This document shows positions 1 through 9,500 of a stretch of DNA of 64,000 nt, piece by piece. This stretch comes from Caryophanales bacterium UBA5364 (lineage in GTDB: Bacteria > Bacillota_I > Bacilli_A > RF39 > UBA660). The position numbers and the translations under genes were made by a program. The notes under the pieces were generated by a model. It searched no databases and was not told where the DNA came from. It worked only from the letters and a program-made list of their open reading frames with translations. The stretch lies in the NCBI GenBank assembly GCA_002410935.1, contig DHPM01000007.1:12326-76325 (forward strand), read 5' to 3'. Position 1 is the first letter of the stretch. Every line of letters starts with the position of its first letter.

Positions 1-386
1 AATTTACTTATCATCCAGGAATCATGGATACTTTAGAAGTATACGAAATAACACCAAGAGAAGGTAATCATGAAGAAGATGCTATTAATGTTAAAAAAAT
101 GAGTGATAGTCTAGAAAACATTTTAGAAAAATATTTAGGGGCTGATATCACTTTAATTCCATGTGGAGCAGGAGACCAAATCATTTCTGAAAGGGAACAA
201 TGGAATGATGGCTCTAATACCTTATGTATTGCTCCTGGAGTTGTTATTGTATATGACCGTAATAATATTACGAATGCTGTTTTAAGAAGAGCTGGACTAA
301 CAGTACTTGAAATGCACGGAAGTGAATTATCAAGAGGTAGAGGTGGTCCTCGCTGTATGAGTATGCCATTATATAGAGAGGATTAG
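1..386 (+). CDS. arcA: Arginine deiminase, C-terminal part (cut by window start)
   Basis: Arginine deiminase hydrolyses arginine to citrulline and ammonia, the first step of the ATP-yielding ADI pathway. The reading frame is open from base 3, so the gene starts upstream of the window; about 128 C-terminal codons are present. The end carries [10 protein letters not shown], which contains the family's nucleophilic cysteine, and a guanidino-modifying-enzyme core segment ([16 protein letters not shown]). It is followed after 4 bases by the ornithine carbamoyltransferase gene, the expected operon order. Identification rests on these motifs and the neighbours. The methionine at 24 is internal. Confidence 0.95.
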   Translation, partial: FTYHPGIMDTLEVYEITPREGNHEEDAINVKKMSDSLENILEKYLGADITLIPCGAGDQIISEREQWNDGSNTLCIAPGVVIVYDRNNITNAVLRRAGLTVLEMHGSELSRGRGGPRCMSMPLYRED

Positions 387-390
387 TATT

Positions 391-1398
391 ATGAATTTAA
401 AAGGAAGAAATTTTTTGAAGTTATTAGATTATACCGAAGAAGAAATCTTATATTTATTAGATTTATCAAAAAGGTTTAAACAAATGAAAAAAGATAATAT
501 TCTCCATAAATACTTAGAAGGTAAAAATATTGTTTTACTATTTGAAAAAACTTCTACTAGAACAAGATGCTCATTTGAAATAGCAGGAAAAGATTTGGGT
601 ATGGGAGTAACATACTTAGATGCTGCTAGTAGTCAAATGGGGAAGAAAGAAAGCATTAGAGACACCGCTAAAGTACTTGGCAGATTATATGATGGTATTG
701 AGTACCGTGGATATGGGCAAGATATCATTGAACAATTAGCTAAAGATGCAGGAGTTCCAACTTGGAACGGATTAACTGATGAATTTCATCCAACACAAAT
801 GATTGGTGACTTATTTACAATTAGAGAACACTTTGGATATTTAAAAGGATTAAACCTTACTTTTGTAGGTGATGGGAGAAATAATGTTGCTAATTCATTA
901 ATGGTAGCTTGTGCTAAAATGGGAATTAATTATACTTGTTTAGCACCTAATGAATTATATCCAGCAAGATCATTATTTGAAACTTGTAATGAAATAGCTA
1001 CTAAAAATGGTTCTACAATTACTATTACTAGTGATCTTAATAAAGGGGTTACAAATGCTAACATTCTTTATACTGATGTTTGGGTATCAATGGGAGAACC
1101 GGAGGAAATATGGGAACAAAGAATTAATATGCTAGAACCATATCAAGTCAACCAAAAGATGATGGAGTTAGCTAATGAAAATTGTATTTTCCTACATTGT
1201 TTACCATCATTTCATGATTTAAATACAACTATTGGTAAAGAAATTTATGAAAAGTTTGGATTAAGAGAAATGGAAGTAACTAATGACATATTTAATTCAG
1301 ATAAATCATTAGTATTTCAAGAAGCAGAAAATAGAATGCATACAATTAAGGCTATTATGTATGCAACAATGGCAGCTGGCGATATAGATGAAAAATAA
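391..1398 (+). CDS. argF: Ornithine carbamoyltransferase (catabolic)
   Basis: In the ADI pathway this enzyme splits citrulline with phosphate into ornithine and carbamoyl phosphate. At 335 aa it has the usual length. Visible motifs are STRTR at residues 55-59 (carbamoyl-phosphate binding), FHPTQ in the middle, and FLHCLP with the catalytic cysteine region near residue 270. It sits between arcA and arcC and overlaps arcC by 11 bases, so translation is probably coupled. A catabolic role (often called arcB) is inferred from this operon; the sequence alone does not separate it from an anabolic ArgF. Confidence 0.95.
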   Translation: MNLKGRNFLKLLDYTEEEILYLLDLSKRFKQMKKDNILHKYLEGKNIVLLFEKTSTRTRCSFEIAGKDLGMGVTYLDAASSQMGKKESIRDTAKVLGRLYDGIEYRGYGQDIIEQLAKDAGVPTWNGLTDEFHPTQMIGDLFTIREHFGYLKGLNLTFVGDGRNNVANSLMVACAKMGINYTCLAPNELYPARSLFETCNEIATKNGSTITITSDLNKGVTNANILYTDVWVSMGEPEEIWEQRINMLEPYQVNQKMMELANENCIFLHCLPSFHDLNTTIGKEIYEKFGLREMEVTNDIFNSDKSLVFQEAENRMHTIKAIMYATMAAGDIDEK

Positions 1399-2326
1399 AA
1401 TTGTTATAGCCCTTGGTGGCAATGCTCTTGGACAAGATCCGATTGAGCAATTAAATTTAGTTAAATCAACGGCTAAAAAAATAGTTGATCTAGTAATTGA
1501 TGGTCATCAAGTTATTATTAGTCATGGGAATGGACCACAAGTTGGAATGATTAATACGGCAACGGAATTTGCTTATAATCATAATGCAGGAACACCAATT
1601 ATCCCATTTGCTGAATGTGGTGCAATGTCCCAAGGTTATATTGGATATCATCTTCAACAAGCAATTGTTAACGAACTAATGGCAAAAAATGTCGATAAAG
1701 ATTGTGTTACATTGATAACTCAAGTTGTTGTTGATGAATTAGATGCGGCTTTTCAAAATCCAACTAAACCAGTTGGTCTATTCTATACCAAAGAAGAAGC
1801 AGAACAAATTGAAAAGCAAACAAATTATCAATTCATTGATGATGCTGGTAGAGGTTATAGAAGAGTTGTTCCTTCTCCAAAACCAATCAGCATTGTTGAA
1901 TTGAATACAGTAAGACAATTAACTAATCAAGGAAGTATTGTCATTACGATTGGTGGTGGTGGGATTCCTGTTGTAAAGGCTGACCACAGTTACAAAGGAA
2001 TAGACGCTGTCATTGATAAAGACAAATCAAGTGCCCGACTAGCAATTGATTTGGATGCTGATATTTTATTAATTTTAACAACCGTTGAACAAGTCTCTAT
2101 TAATTATGGTTTATATAATCAAACATCATTAAAAGAAATATCGGCTAATCAAGCCCGTGAGTATATTATTCAACACCAATTTGCCGAAGGTAGTATGCTT
2201 CCAAAAATAGAAGCATGTCTAGATTTTGTTGATAATAATCCACGAGGTGTAGCAATTATTACTTCTCTAGATAAGGTAAAGGATGCTCTAGAGGGTAAAA
2301 CAGGAACAAAAATAATGAAGGAGTGA
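1388..2326 (+). CDS. arcC: Carbamate kinase
   Basis: Transfers phosphate from carbamoyl phosphate to ADP, giving ATP, CO2 and ammonia: the energy-yielding step of arginine fermentation. The 312-aa protein begins IVIALGGNALGQ and has SHGNGPQVG, TIGGGGIPVV, a DKDKSSARLA segment and EGSMLPKIEA, all typical of the amino-acid-kinase fold of carbamate kinases. It starts inside the 3' end of argF and is followed by the carrier gene after 4 bases. Confidence 0.96.
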   Translation: MKNKIVIALGGNALGQDPIEQLNLVKSTAKKIVDLVIDGHQVIISHGNGPQVGMINTATEFAYNHNAGTPIIPFAECGAMSQGYIGYHLQQAIVNELMAKNVDKDCVTLITQVVVDELDAAFQNPTKPVGLFYTKEEAEQIEKQTNYQFIDDAGRGYRRVVPSPKPISIVELNTVRQLTNQGSIVITIGGGGIPVVKADHSYKGIDAVIDKDKSSARLAIDLDADILLILTTVEQVSINYGLYNQTSLKEISANQAREYIIQHQFAEGSMLPKIEACLDFVDNNPRGVAIITSLDKVKDALEGKTGTKIMKE

Positions 2327-2330
2327 AAAA

Positions 2331-3779
2331 ATGGATAAAGCAAAAAAGAATGAAGAAGTAGTTGTATCCACCAATATGGGGAAAAAGGGATTAACTGCCT
2401 TTTCAATCATACTAATTTTATTAGTTATCGTTTCTGCTGTTACATGGTTTATACCAGAAGTAACAAGTGCAAAAATATCAGACATTGTTATGGCGCCAGT
2501 TAATGGTTTTGTCGATGCTGTTGATGTTTGTATCTTTGTTCTAATTCTTGGTGGCTTCTTAGGTATTGTTCAACACACCGGTGCTTTAGAAGCTGGAATT
2601 GCAACTCTTGTTAGAAAATTGAAAGGTAATGAATTATTAATAATTCCAGTATTAATGTTTATCTTTTCAATTGGTGGTACAACTTATGGAATGTTAGAAG
2701 AAACAGTTGGTTTCTATATCTTATTAGCAGCAACAATGGTTGCAATAGGATATGATACAATTGTCGGGTCAGCAATTGTATTATTAGGAGCAGGATCTGG
2801 GGTATTAGGATCAACAATTAACCCATTTGCAGTAGGGGCTGCTATTAGTGCCTTACCAGATGGGATTGCAGCTGATCAATCAATTATCCTACCATTAGGA
2901 GTAATTTTGTGGTTAACAGCGTATGTAATCTCAGTATTCTTTGTTATGAGATACGCTAAGAAAGTTAAAAAGAATAAAGGTTCAACTTTCTTATCTCTAC
3001 AAGAAAGAAAGGATATGGAAAGTGAATTTATTAAAAAGGAACATGCTAATGATGTAAAATTAACTAAAAAACAAAAGATCGTCTTAGTACTATTTGGATT
3101 AACTTTTGTCGTTATGATTTTAGGATTTATTCCTTGGGTTGATTTTGGTATTATTAGTGCTGAAGTAGCTGATGCTGGTACTCACTGGTCTGCTATTTTA
3201 ACAGGTAATTGCTTTGGATATTTCTATTTCTTAGATGCAGCTACTTGGTTCTTATTAATGGCAATTATTATTGGATTAGTTGCTGATTTAGGTGAAGAAG
3301 GAATTATTAAAGTATTTATGAAGGGTGTAGGGGAAATAGTAGAAGTAGTTATGATTATTGCTATTGCTCGTGGTATTAGTGTAATTATGAATACTACTGG
3401 ATTAGGTGTATATATCATCGAAAATGCTGTAGAAGCATTACAAGGAACTTCAGGCTATGTCTTTGCACCACTAGATTACTTATTACATATCTTCTTATCA
3501 GTTTTAGTTCCATCAAGTTCTGGATTAGCTAACTTATCGACTCCAATCGTTGCTCCAGTAGCAGATGGAATTGGATTAAATCCATCAGTAACAATTATGA
3601 TTTATGTAGCTGCTAATGGATTAGTAAACTTAATTACACCAACTTGTGGTGCAATTATGGGTGGTCTAGCTTTAGCTAAAGTTGAATATCGTACTTGGTT
3701 TAAATGGGCATTCAAAGTTGTTCTAACAATCGGAATAGCCTCAATGATTATTTTAACGGCAGCTATGGTTATGTTATAA
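2331..3779 (+). CDS. arcD: YfcC-family basic amino acid carrier, likely arginine/ornithine antiporter
   Basis: A 482-aa polytopic membrane protein with about 11-12 hydrophobic segments; the first is near residues 20-40. Family marks include GGTTYGMLEET near residue 115 and PSSSGLANLSTPIVAPVAD in the C-terminal half, as in YfcC/C4-dicarboxylate-carrier-like proteins. As the last gene of an arc operon it most probably exchanges arginine for ornithine. The substrate is inferred from context, since the family also includes carriers of other solutes. A hairpin with a T-run follows immediately. Confidence 0.85.
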   Translation: MDKAKKNEEVVVSTNMGKKGLTAFSIILILLVIVSAVTWFIPEVTSAKISDIVMAPVNGFVDAVDVCIFVLILGGFLGIVQHTGALEAGIATLVRKLKGNELLIIPVLMFIFSIGGTTYGMLEETVGFYILLAATMVAIGYDTIVGSAIVLLGAGSGVLGSTINPFAVGAAISALPDGIAADQSIILPLGVILWLTAYVISVFFVMRYAKKVKKNKGSTFLSLQERKDMESEFIKKEHANDVKLTKKQKIVLVLFGLTFVVMILGFIPWVDFGIISAEVADAGTHWSAILTGNCFGYFYFLDAATWFLLMAIIIGLVADLGEEGIIKVFMKGVGEIVEVVMIIAIARGISVIMNTTGLGVYIIENAVEALQGTSGYVFAPLDYLLHIFLSVLVPSSSGLANLSTPIVAPVADGIGLNPSVTIMIYVAANGLVNLITPTCGAIMGGLALAKVEYRTWFKWAFKVVLTIGIASMIILTAAMVML

Positions 3780-3780
3780 G

Positions 3781-3812
3781 AAAAAGAACTATTGTAAAAT
3801 AGTTCTTTTTTT
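3781..3812 (+). terminator. Intrinsic terminator of arc operon
   Basis: Inverted repeat AAAGAACTAT / ATAGTTCTTT with a 6-base loop followed by a T-run, one base after the carrier stop codon. The A-run on its other side means it could also serve the converging permease gene. Confidence 0.85.
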
Positions 3813-3817
3813 GTGTA

Positions 3818-4606
3818 TTAATATTTGGTTAATCTTTTTTCAATATATAAAACTAAGTAGTACATGACAGCAGCTATAATACATAAAATAATTACTCCAG
3901 CCATCACTAAGTGTAAATTAAATACTTGTGATCCATACATAATTAAATAACCAATACCTTGTTTTGATACTAAGAATTCCCCCATAATAACACCAATTAA
4001 AGACATACTAATATTTATTTTTAAAGTACTAATAATGGTCGAAAAACTACTAGGTAATAATAACTTAAAATATATTTGTTTCTTAGTCGCTCTAAATGAT
4101 TGCATTAATTTTAATTTGATAGGATTAACATTATTAAAACCTTGAAATATATCAATAATAGTAATGATAACGGAAATTAATAAGGCCATTACAATAATTG
4201 AATCCATTGAAGCTCCAACCCAAATTATAATAATAGGTCCTAATGCAACCTTTGGTAAACTATTTAAAATAGTTAAATAAGGATCCAGAACTTTAGCGAT
4301 AAATTTATTCCACCACAATATTGTCGCAACAATAATTCCAATAATAGTTCCTAATATAAAACTAATTAGTGTTTCATATACAGTAATGAAAATATGATTG
4401 TATAAATTATGGGCCTTATGCAAGCCTATAATTGTTTTCATTACATCTCTAGGACTTGATGAAATAAAGGTGTTAATTAATTCGAAATCAGCTAGTAGTT
4501 GCCATAAAGCAATGAATAAGATAATAATTGAAAATTGTGACAATCTAATAAAAAGGTTCGTTCGCTTAATTTTCTTTAAATACTTTATGTGTTCTAAGCT
4601 ATACAT
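3818..4606 (-). CDS. NitT/TauT-type ABC transporter permease
   Basis: Inner-membrane subunit of an ABC importer (BPD_transp_1 family), 262 aa from ATG at 4606, with about six membrane segments. The cytoplasmic coupling loop is around residues 155-175 (DIFQGFNNVNPIKLKLMQSF), like SsuC/TauC/ThiX proteins. ATG 4606 is preferred to TTG 4615 because a GGAAAG ribosome site lies about 10 bases before it. It overlaps by 8 bases the stop codon of the C-terminal ATPase fragment, and its partner genes lie 12 kb away at 16.8-18.4 kb beyond an insertion. It is therefore probably cut off from the operon promoter. The substrate is unknown; thiamine-precursor-like importers look similar. Confidence 0.88.
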   Translation of the reverse strand: MYSLEHIKYLKKIKRTNLFIRLSQFSIIILFIALWQLLADFELINTFISSSPRDVMKTIIGLHKAHNLYNHIFITVYETLISFILGTIIGIIVATILWWNKFIAKVLDPYLTILNSLPKVALGPIIIIWVGASMDSIIVMALLISVIITIIDIFQGFNNVNPIKLKLMQSFRATKKQIYFKLLLPSSFSTIISTLKINISMSLIGVIMGEFLVSKQGIGYLIMYGSQVFNLHLVMAGVIILCIIAAVMYYLVLYIEKRLTKY

Positions 4607-4772
4607 GGTAATCAATCTCTTTCCATATTAAGTCATAATAATAAGCGAATTCTTTAGCCTTACGATTGTTAATTGGAGTTGTTTTATCAGTTAATTCAAT
4701 ATTATATATCTTTTTTATAGTCGCGGGCCTTTTAGATAATATGATAATACGGTCTGCCATACTTATAGCTTC
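4599..4772 (-). pseudogene. C-terminal fragment of ABC ATPase, separated by insertion
   Basis: The minus strand reads in frame EAISMADRIIILSKRPATIK and continues to a TAG at 4599, about 57 residues. This is the part that normally follows the H-loop in NitT/TauT-type ATPases. The missing first 193 codons are at 16826-17403 on the same strand. Joined at GAAGC (minus-strand 4772-4768 and 16830-16826) the halves give 747 bases, 249 codons with stop, the usual family length. An ATG at 4778 could start a 59-residue peptide, but the codons before the junction are unrelated to ATPase sequence. Confidence 0.9.
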
Positions 4773-4795
4773 ACTCATGGATTTAAAATGTATGA
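4750..4795. other. Left attachment junction (attL) of the element
   Basis: ATPase C-terminal codons end and foreign sequence begins at GCTTC (4768-4772). On the element side the arm includes ATTTAAAATGTAT, an imperfect mirror of the arm at the right end. Exact crossover bases cannot be fixed beyond the 5-bp identity. Confidence 0.7.
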
Positions 4796-4847
4796 CAATT
4801 TAGTTAAAAAAAATAAATCATGTCATAGGATTAACTAAGAGGTGATT

Positions 4848-4973
4848 ATGAATATGGAAAAGATAAAATTAACGAAGGAACAACAACAAAGAATAGTTTC
4901 TTTTTTCTTAAAAACATCAGTTCCAAGAATAATAAGTTCAATCAATAATAAATGTGATAAAAATGATAAATAA
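4848..4973 (+). CDS. Small 41-aa protein upstream of recombinase
   Basis: Starts MNMEKIKLTKEQQQRIVSFF and ends in a polar, lysine- and asparagine-rich tail; the middle contains LKTSVPRII. A strong ribosome site (AAGAGGTG) lies 4 bases before the ATG. It overlaps the recombinase start by 11 bases, so the two are likely made together. From memory, similar short proteins often precede serine recombinases in clostridial elements. A role such as accessory or directionality factor is only a guess. Confidence 0.75.
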   Translation: MNMEKIKLTKEQQQRIVSFFLKTSVPRIISSINNKCDKNDK

Positions 4974-6465
4974 AATATACGTAGGTATTTATGTTAGAGT
5001 ATCTACTGAGGAACAAAAAGAGTATGGTTATTCAATTCCCCAACAAATAGATTTGTTAACAAAGTTGGCTGATAAAAATAATTGGAGTATATATAAAATA
5101 TATAATGATGCTGGAATAAGTGGCAAGAATACAGAAGATAGACCAATGCTCAAAGCATTATTAAATGATGTAAAAAACAATCAAATTAGTAAAGTTTTAA
5201 TTACAAAACTAGATAGACTATCAAGAAATGTAATTGATACTGCAACCTTATTAAATATATTTAATAATTTTAACTGTGAATTGATTGACTATAGCGGAAG
5301 GAAAATTGAGTCAGATAACCCTAGTGATTGGTTATTTACGATTATTCAAAGTGCCTTTGGTCAATATGAAAGAAAAGCAATTATTAGTCGTATTAAAGAT
5401 GGGTTTGCAGGTAAAGTTAAGATGGGAAAGTCAATCTGTAGTTCAACCCCTCCATATGGTTATAACCGGGAAAAGGGGTGTAGTGTATTATCGATTAATG
5501 AAGAAGAAGCAGCTGTTGTAAAACAAATTTATAACATGTATCTTGATGGTTATTCATTAACAAATATTGCTAGATTTCTTAATGCTTCTAAAATAGCGAC
5601 TAAACGTTCAGGGCAAGTTATTAATGGAAAAAAAGTAATTGCTCGTTGGACACCAAAAACCGTTAAATTAATATTAACTAATTCAACCTATATTGGAAAA
5701 GTCAGATATCACTTAAATCAAAAAGATTATTATGAATGTGATGGCGAACATTTACCACTCATTGATCTTAAAATATATAACCAAGTCCAAGAAAAACATA
5801 TCAAGGCAAGGAATACCTCAAAGACTAATAAACCAACGGAAGATGTTTATTTTTGTGGAACATTGGTTTGTAGCAAGTGTCATACTAAACTAACGACTCA
5901 GCGGACAATTAAATATAATAAAAATAAGGAACCAAAGGTGTTCTATGGATATCGTTGTCGTAATAGAGAATTGGGGTTATGTGATGGTATTGGAATGAGC
6001 CATAAAAAGGTCGAAGAAGCCTTTTTAAAATATCTTGATAAAATAGAGCGTATGATGAAATTTAATCATTTTGATATAAGCATGACTGATAATAATAAGG
6101 AAATTGAAGTTAAAGAATTAAAAAGAGTAATTAATAAAGTAAAAGATAAAAAGAAAGAAATTATGCAATTATTTATGGAAGATACTATTACTAATAAACA
6201 AATGCAATATATGATAAAAGAAATAGATATTAAAAATAGAATACTAAGAGAGCAATTAACTAAATTAGAAAGGCGCTTGATATTAGATAATAATATTATT
6301 AGTGATAATCTAACTACTAATTTTAAAGAACATTGGTGTTGGTTAACTAATAAAGAAAAACTTGAATTTTTAAATCAATTTATAGAATATATAATTATAA
6401 AAAATGAAAATAATAATAAAAAGGGTAATTCAGTAAGTATTTTAAGTGTTAAATTATATGACTAA
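4963..6465 (+). CDS. Large serine recombinase (site-specific integrase)
   Basis: 500 aa from ATG 4963 (a GTG lies 9 bases earlier). The N-terminal resolvase domain begins GIYVRVSTEEQ with the catalytic serine, and continues with LDRLSRN and a FGQYERK segment. A recombinase domain follows (YGYNREKG to about residue 290), then a zinc ribbon near residues 295-345 with cysteine pairs (CGTLVCSKC and YRCRNRELGLC) and a lysine-rich coiled coil to the end. This is the architecture of integrases that catalyse directional insertion between attP and attB. It lies next to the left junction, as expected for the enzyme that moved the 12-kb unit. Confidence 0.95.
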   Translation: MINKIYVGIYVRVSTEEQKEYGYSIPQQIDLLTKLADKNNWSIYKIYNDAGISGKNTEDRPMLKALLNDVKNNQISKVLITKLDRLSRNVIDTATLLNIFNNFNCELIDYSGRKIESDNPSDWLFTIIQSAFGQYERKAIISRIKDGFAGKVKMGKSICSSTPPYGYNREKGCSVLSINEEEAAVVKQIYNMYLDGYSLTNIARFLNASKIATKRSGQVINGKKVIARWTPKTVKLILTNSTYIGKVRYHLNQKDYYECDGEHLPLIDLKIYNQVQEKHIKARNTSKTNKPTEDVYFCGTLVCSKCHTKLTTQRTIKYNKNKEPKVFYGYRCRNRELGLCDGIGMSHKKVEEAFLKYLDKIERMMKFNHFDISMTDNNKEIEVKELKRVINKVKDKKKEIMQLFMEDTITNKQMQYMIKEIDIKNRILREQLTKLERRLILDNNIISDNLTTNFKEHWCWLTNKEKLEFLNQFIEYIIIKNENNNKKGNSVSILSVKLYD

Positions 6466-6563
6466 TATGCTAATACTAACTTTGCGTCAAGTTTTAATTT
6501 TTTAATTATTATGATATACTATATAAGAGTAATTATATAAATAGAATTGATGGTGGTCTAAAT

Positions 6564-9500
6564 ATGATAGTTAGTAATGAGTTTCGTAAAATTAGAAAAC
6601 ATTATAATAAATTAATAAAAATGATTAATAACCATTTTTTTGTGGGTATAATCAATGAATGGATAATAGATAATTATTATTTATTACTTGAACAAAAAGG
6701 AACGATAAAACGATTTGTTAAAGATAAAAAATTATATATTTATACGACTAAATATTTTGATATGTATAAAGTTTTTAAAGACATTTTAGATAAGTATAAT
6801 TATAAAATTAATGAAAAAATAATTATTAAAGAGGTTCTTGATTATCAAAAGAGATCAGGTTACAATTTAAAATATAAAGAATTATCAATAATACCTTTAG
6901 TTATTAAAACTTTATTATTAAAAGAAGTCGCAATTATTTGTGACCAAGAATCAACTAAGTTAAAAGATAAAAAAGAAGTAAAGAAAATAATAAATGAATT
7001 AAAAGTAGAGTTATTAAATAATGAAATTATATCACTTGAAGATATGATTGATTTAAATAAGACTTCTGATTATGCTATTGTTTATTTTAATGAACAGCTT
7101 AAGGAGTTAGGAGTACACTCTAATTTAATTTTTAAACAATTTAATTGCCTATTAGAAAAAAATAATAGGGTTATGCTTGATGTTATTAATGATGTTCATT
7201 TAAAGAACACGGAATCTAATATTTTGATTAATAACATTTTTTTAAGCCTTAAAGAGACTAATCTATTTGTTATGGAGAATATTTATGAACAAACTAATGA
7301 TGTTGAAAAGTTACTTCAAGAAGATGATTTATATTCTTCAATGACTTTAGAAACAAAGACTTTAATTCGTCAACACCTATTAAAAAGAGCAAGAAAAGAA
7401 AAAGTTACTGCTGACTTCTTAGTTAAAGACATCATGGATGATTATGGAAACATAAGTAAAGGTATAGCTAAAGCGAAATCAAGAAAACCATTTAAGGTTT
7501 ATGTTTATATAGGTTGTATCTTGTTATTAACAATTATCTTTAGTTACTACTTATCAAGTTATTTAACAAGTTATCGACTAGTTGGATTTTTAGTATTACT
7601 AATTCCTATTAGTGAGTTAGTTATTATTGTTATTCAAAAAATATTTTTGAAATTCTTTAGACCCCAACCTCTACCAAAATTAAATTTTTCTAAAGGGATA
7701 CCATCAAATCATAAAACTATGGTTGTTATCCCAACTATTATCAAAAATGAAGAGAAAATTAGGGAAGTTTTCAAGAGTTTAGAAAAATATTATTTAATTA
7801 ATAGAACTAAGAATTTATATTTCACTTTATTAGGTGATACTTTTGAAAATAAAGAAGAAGAACATGAAAATGATTCCAAAATTGTTAGTTTTGGTGTGTC
7901 AGAAGTTGAAAGACTAAACCAAAAATATGGAAAAAATATTTTCAATTTTATTTATCGTCGCCGTAAATACAATGAGGGTGAAGGTACTTGGCTAGGATTC
8001 GAAAGAAAAAGAGGGGCACTATTACACTTTAATGATCTATTATTAGGTAATATGACTGAATCAGAACAAGAAGAATGGTTTAAAGTTCATACTTTCCATA
8101 ATTTTCATCATAAAATTAAATATGTTATTACTTTAGATGTTGATACTGAACTAGGAATTGGTAGTGCCTTAAAACTAGTCGGAACAATGGCTCATCCATT
8201 AAATAGACCAGTTTTAAATGAGGAAAAAAATAAGGTAATTGCAGGTTATGGTATTTTACAACCAAGAATTAGTTTAGAAGTAGAAGCTAGTAATAAGTCA
8301 TTATTTTCTCAAATTTATGCTGGTGTTGGTGGATTTGACCCATATAGTAGTCTTTATCCTAATTTTTATCAAGATGCTTTTAATGAAGGTACTTTTTATG
8401 GAAAGGGAATATATGATTTAGAAGTCTATCAACAAGTTTTAAAAAATCGCTTTCCTAATAATTTAATTTTAAGTCATGACTTGGTAGAAGGCAATTATCT
8501 TCATGCAGGTAACGTGAGTGATGTTGACTTAGTAGATGGTTTTCCGTCTAAGTTTTTAGTCGATGCTTCAAGACGATCAAGATGGGCTCGCGGTGACATG
8601 CAAATAATTGGCTGGTTAGGTAATAAGGTTAAAAATGTTAATCAAGAAAAGGAAAATAATCCTATTACTTTATTAGGTAAATGGAAAATTTTTGATAATA
8701 TTAGACGAGGTTTAGTATATATTTCATTATTATTAATCTTATTACTATCATTGAATAGTAATATTATATATCCTGGCTGGTGGTTATTATTTATTATTTT
8801 AATTTATATTCTACCAGTAATTATTCAAATAATTGATAACTTTGCTATTAGTAGAATAAGTTTTAGTTCATTAAAGTATTATCGCCTTTTAGTATTCGGT
8901 TATCGTGCACTAATATTAAGGGCAATAACAGAACTTGCAACAATTCCTTACAACGCTTATTTATATTTAAATTCTTTTATTCGTTCAATTTATCGAATGA
9001 CAATTAGTAAAAAACATTTACTAAATTGGGTAACAGCGGATGATGCAGCAAAACTAGTGAAAACTAATATGAGTAATACATTTAGACAATTTTGGATGAA
9101 TATTTTAGTGGCGGCACTATTAATCTTATCGGCATTCTTATCTAATGATTACCAAGTGTTAAAAGTAGTTGTAGCGTTTATCTTTATATTGGGTCCTGTG
9201 ATTACATACTTTTTAAGTAAAGATTTAATACTAAATAAAAACAAAATAAATAGTGAAGATACTGAATTTTTAAATGATTTAGCAGAAAAAACTTGGAACT
9301 TTTTTAAAGATAATCTTACACCTGAAAATAATTATCTTATTCCTGATAATTATCAAGAAAATAGAGATGTGAAAGCTGATGTTAAGACATCACCAACTAA
9401 TATTGGTTTATCGTTAGTATCAATTATTTCAGCAGCAGAATTAAACTTTATCACTAATAAAGAAGCAATTCGTTTATTAAAAGAAGTTATAACAACTATT

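Noticed and set aside
2170-2485. Minus-strand open frames over arcC and the carrier gene
   Set aside because: Shadow frames of well-supported genes, with no ribosome site or family features.
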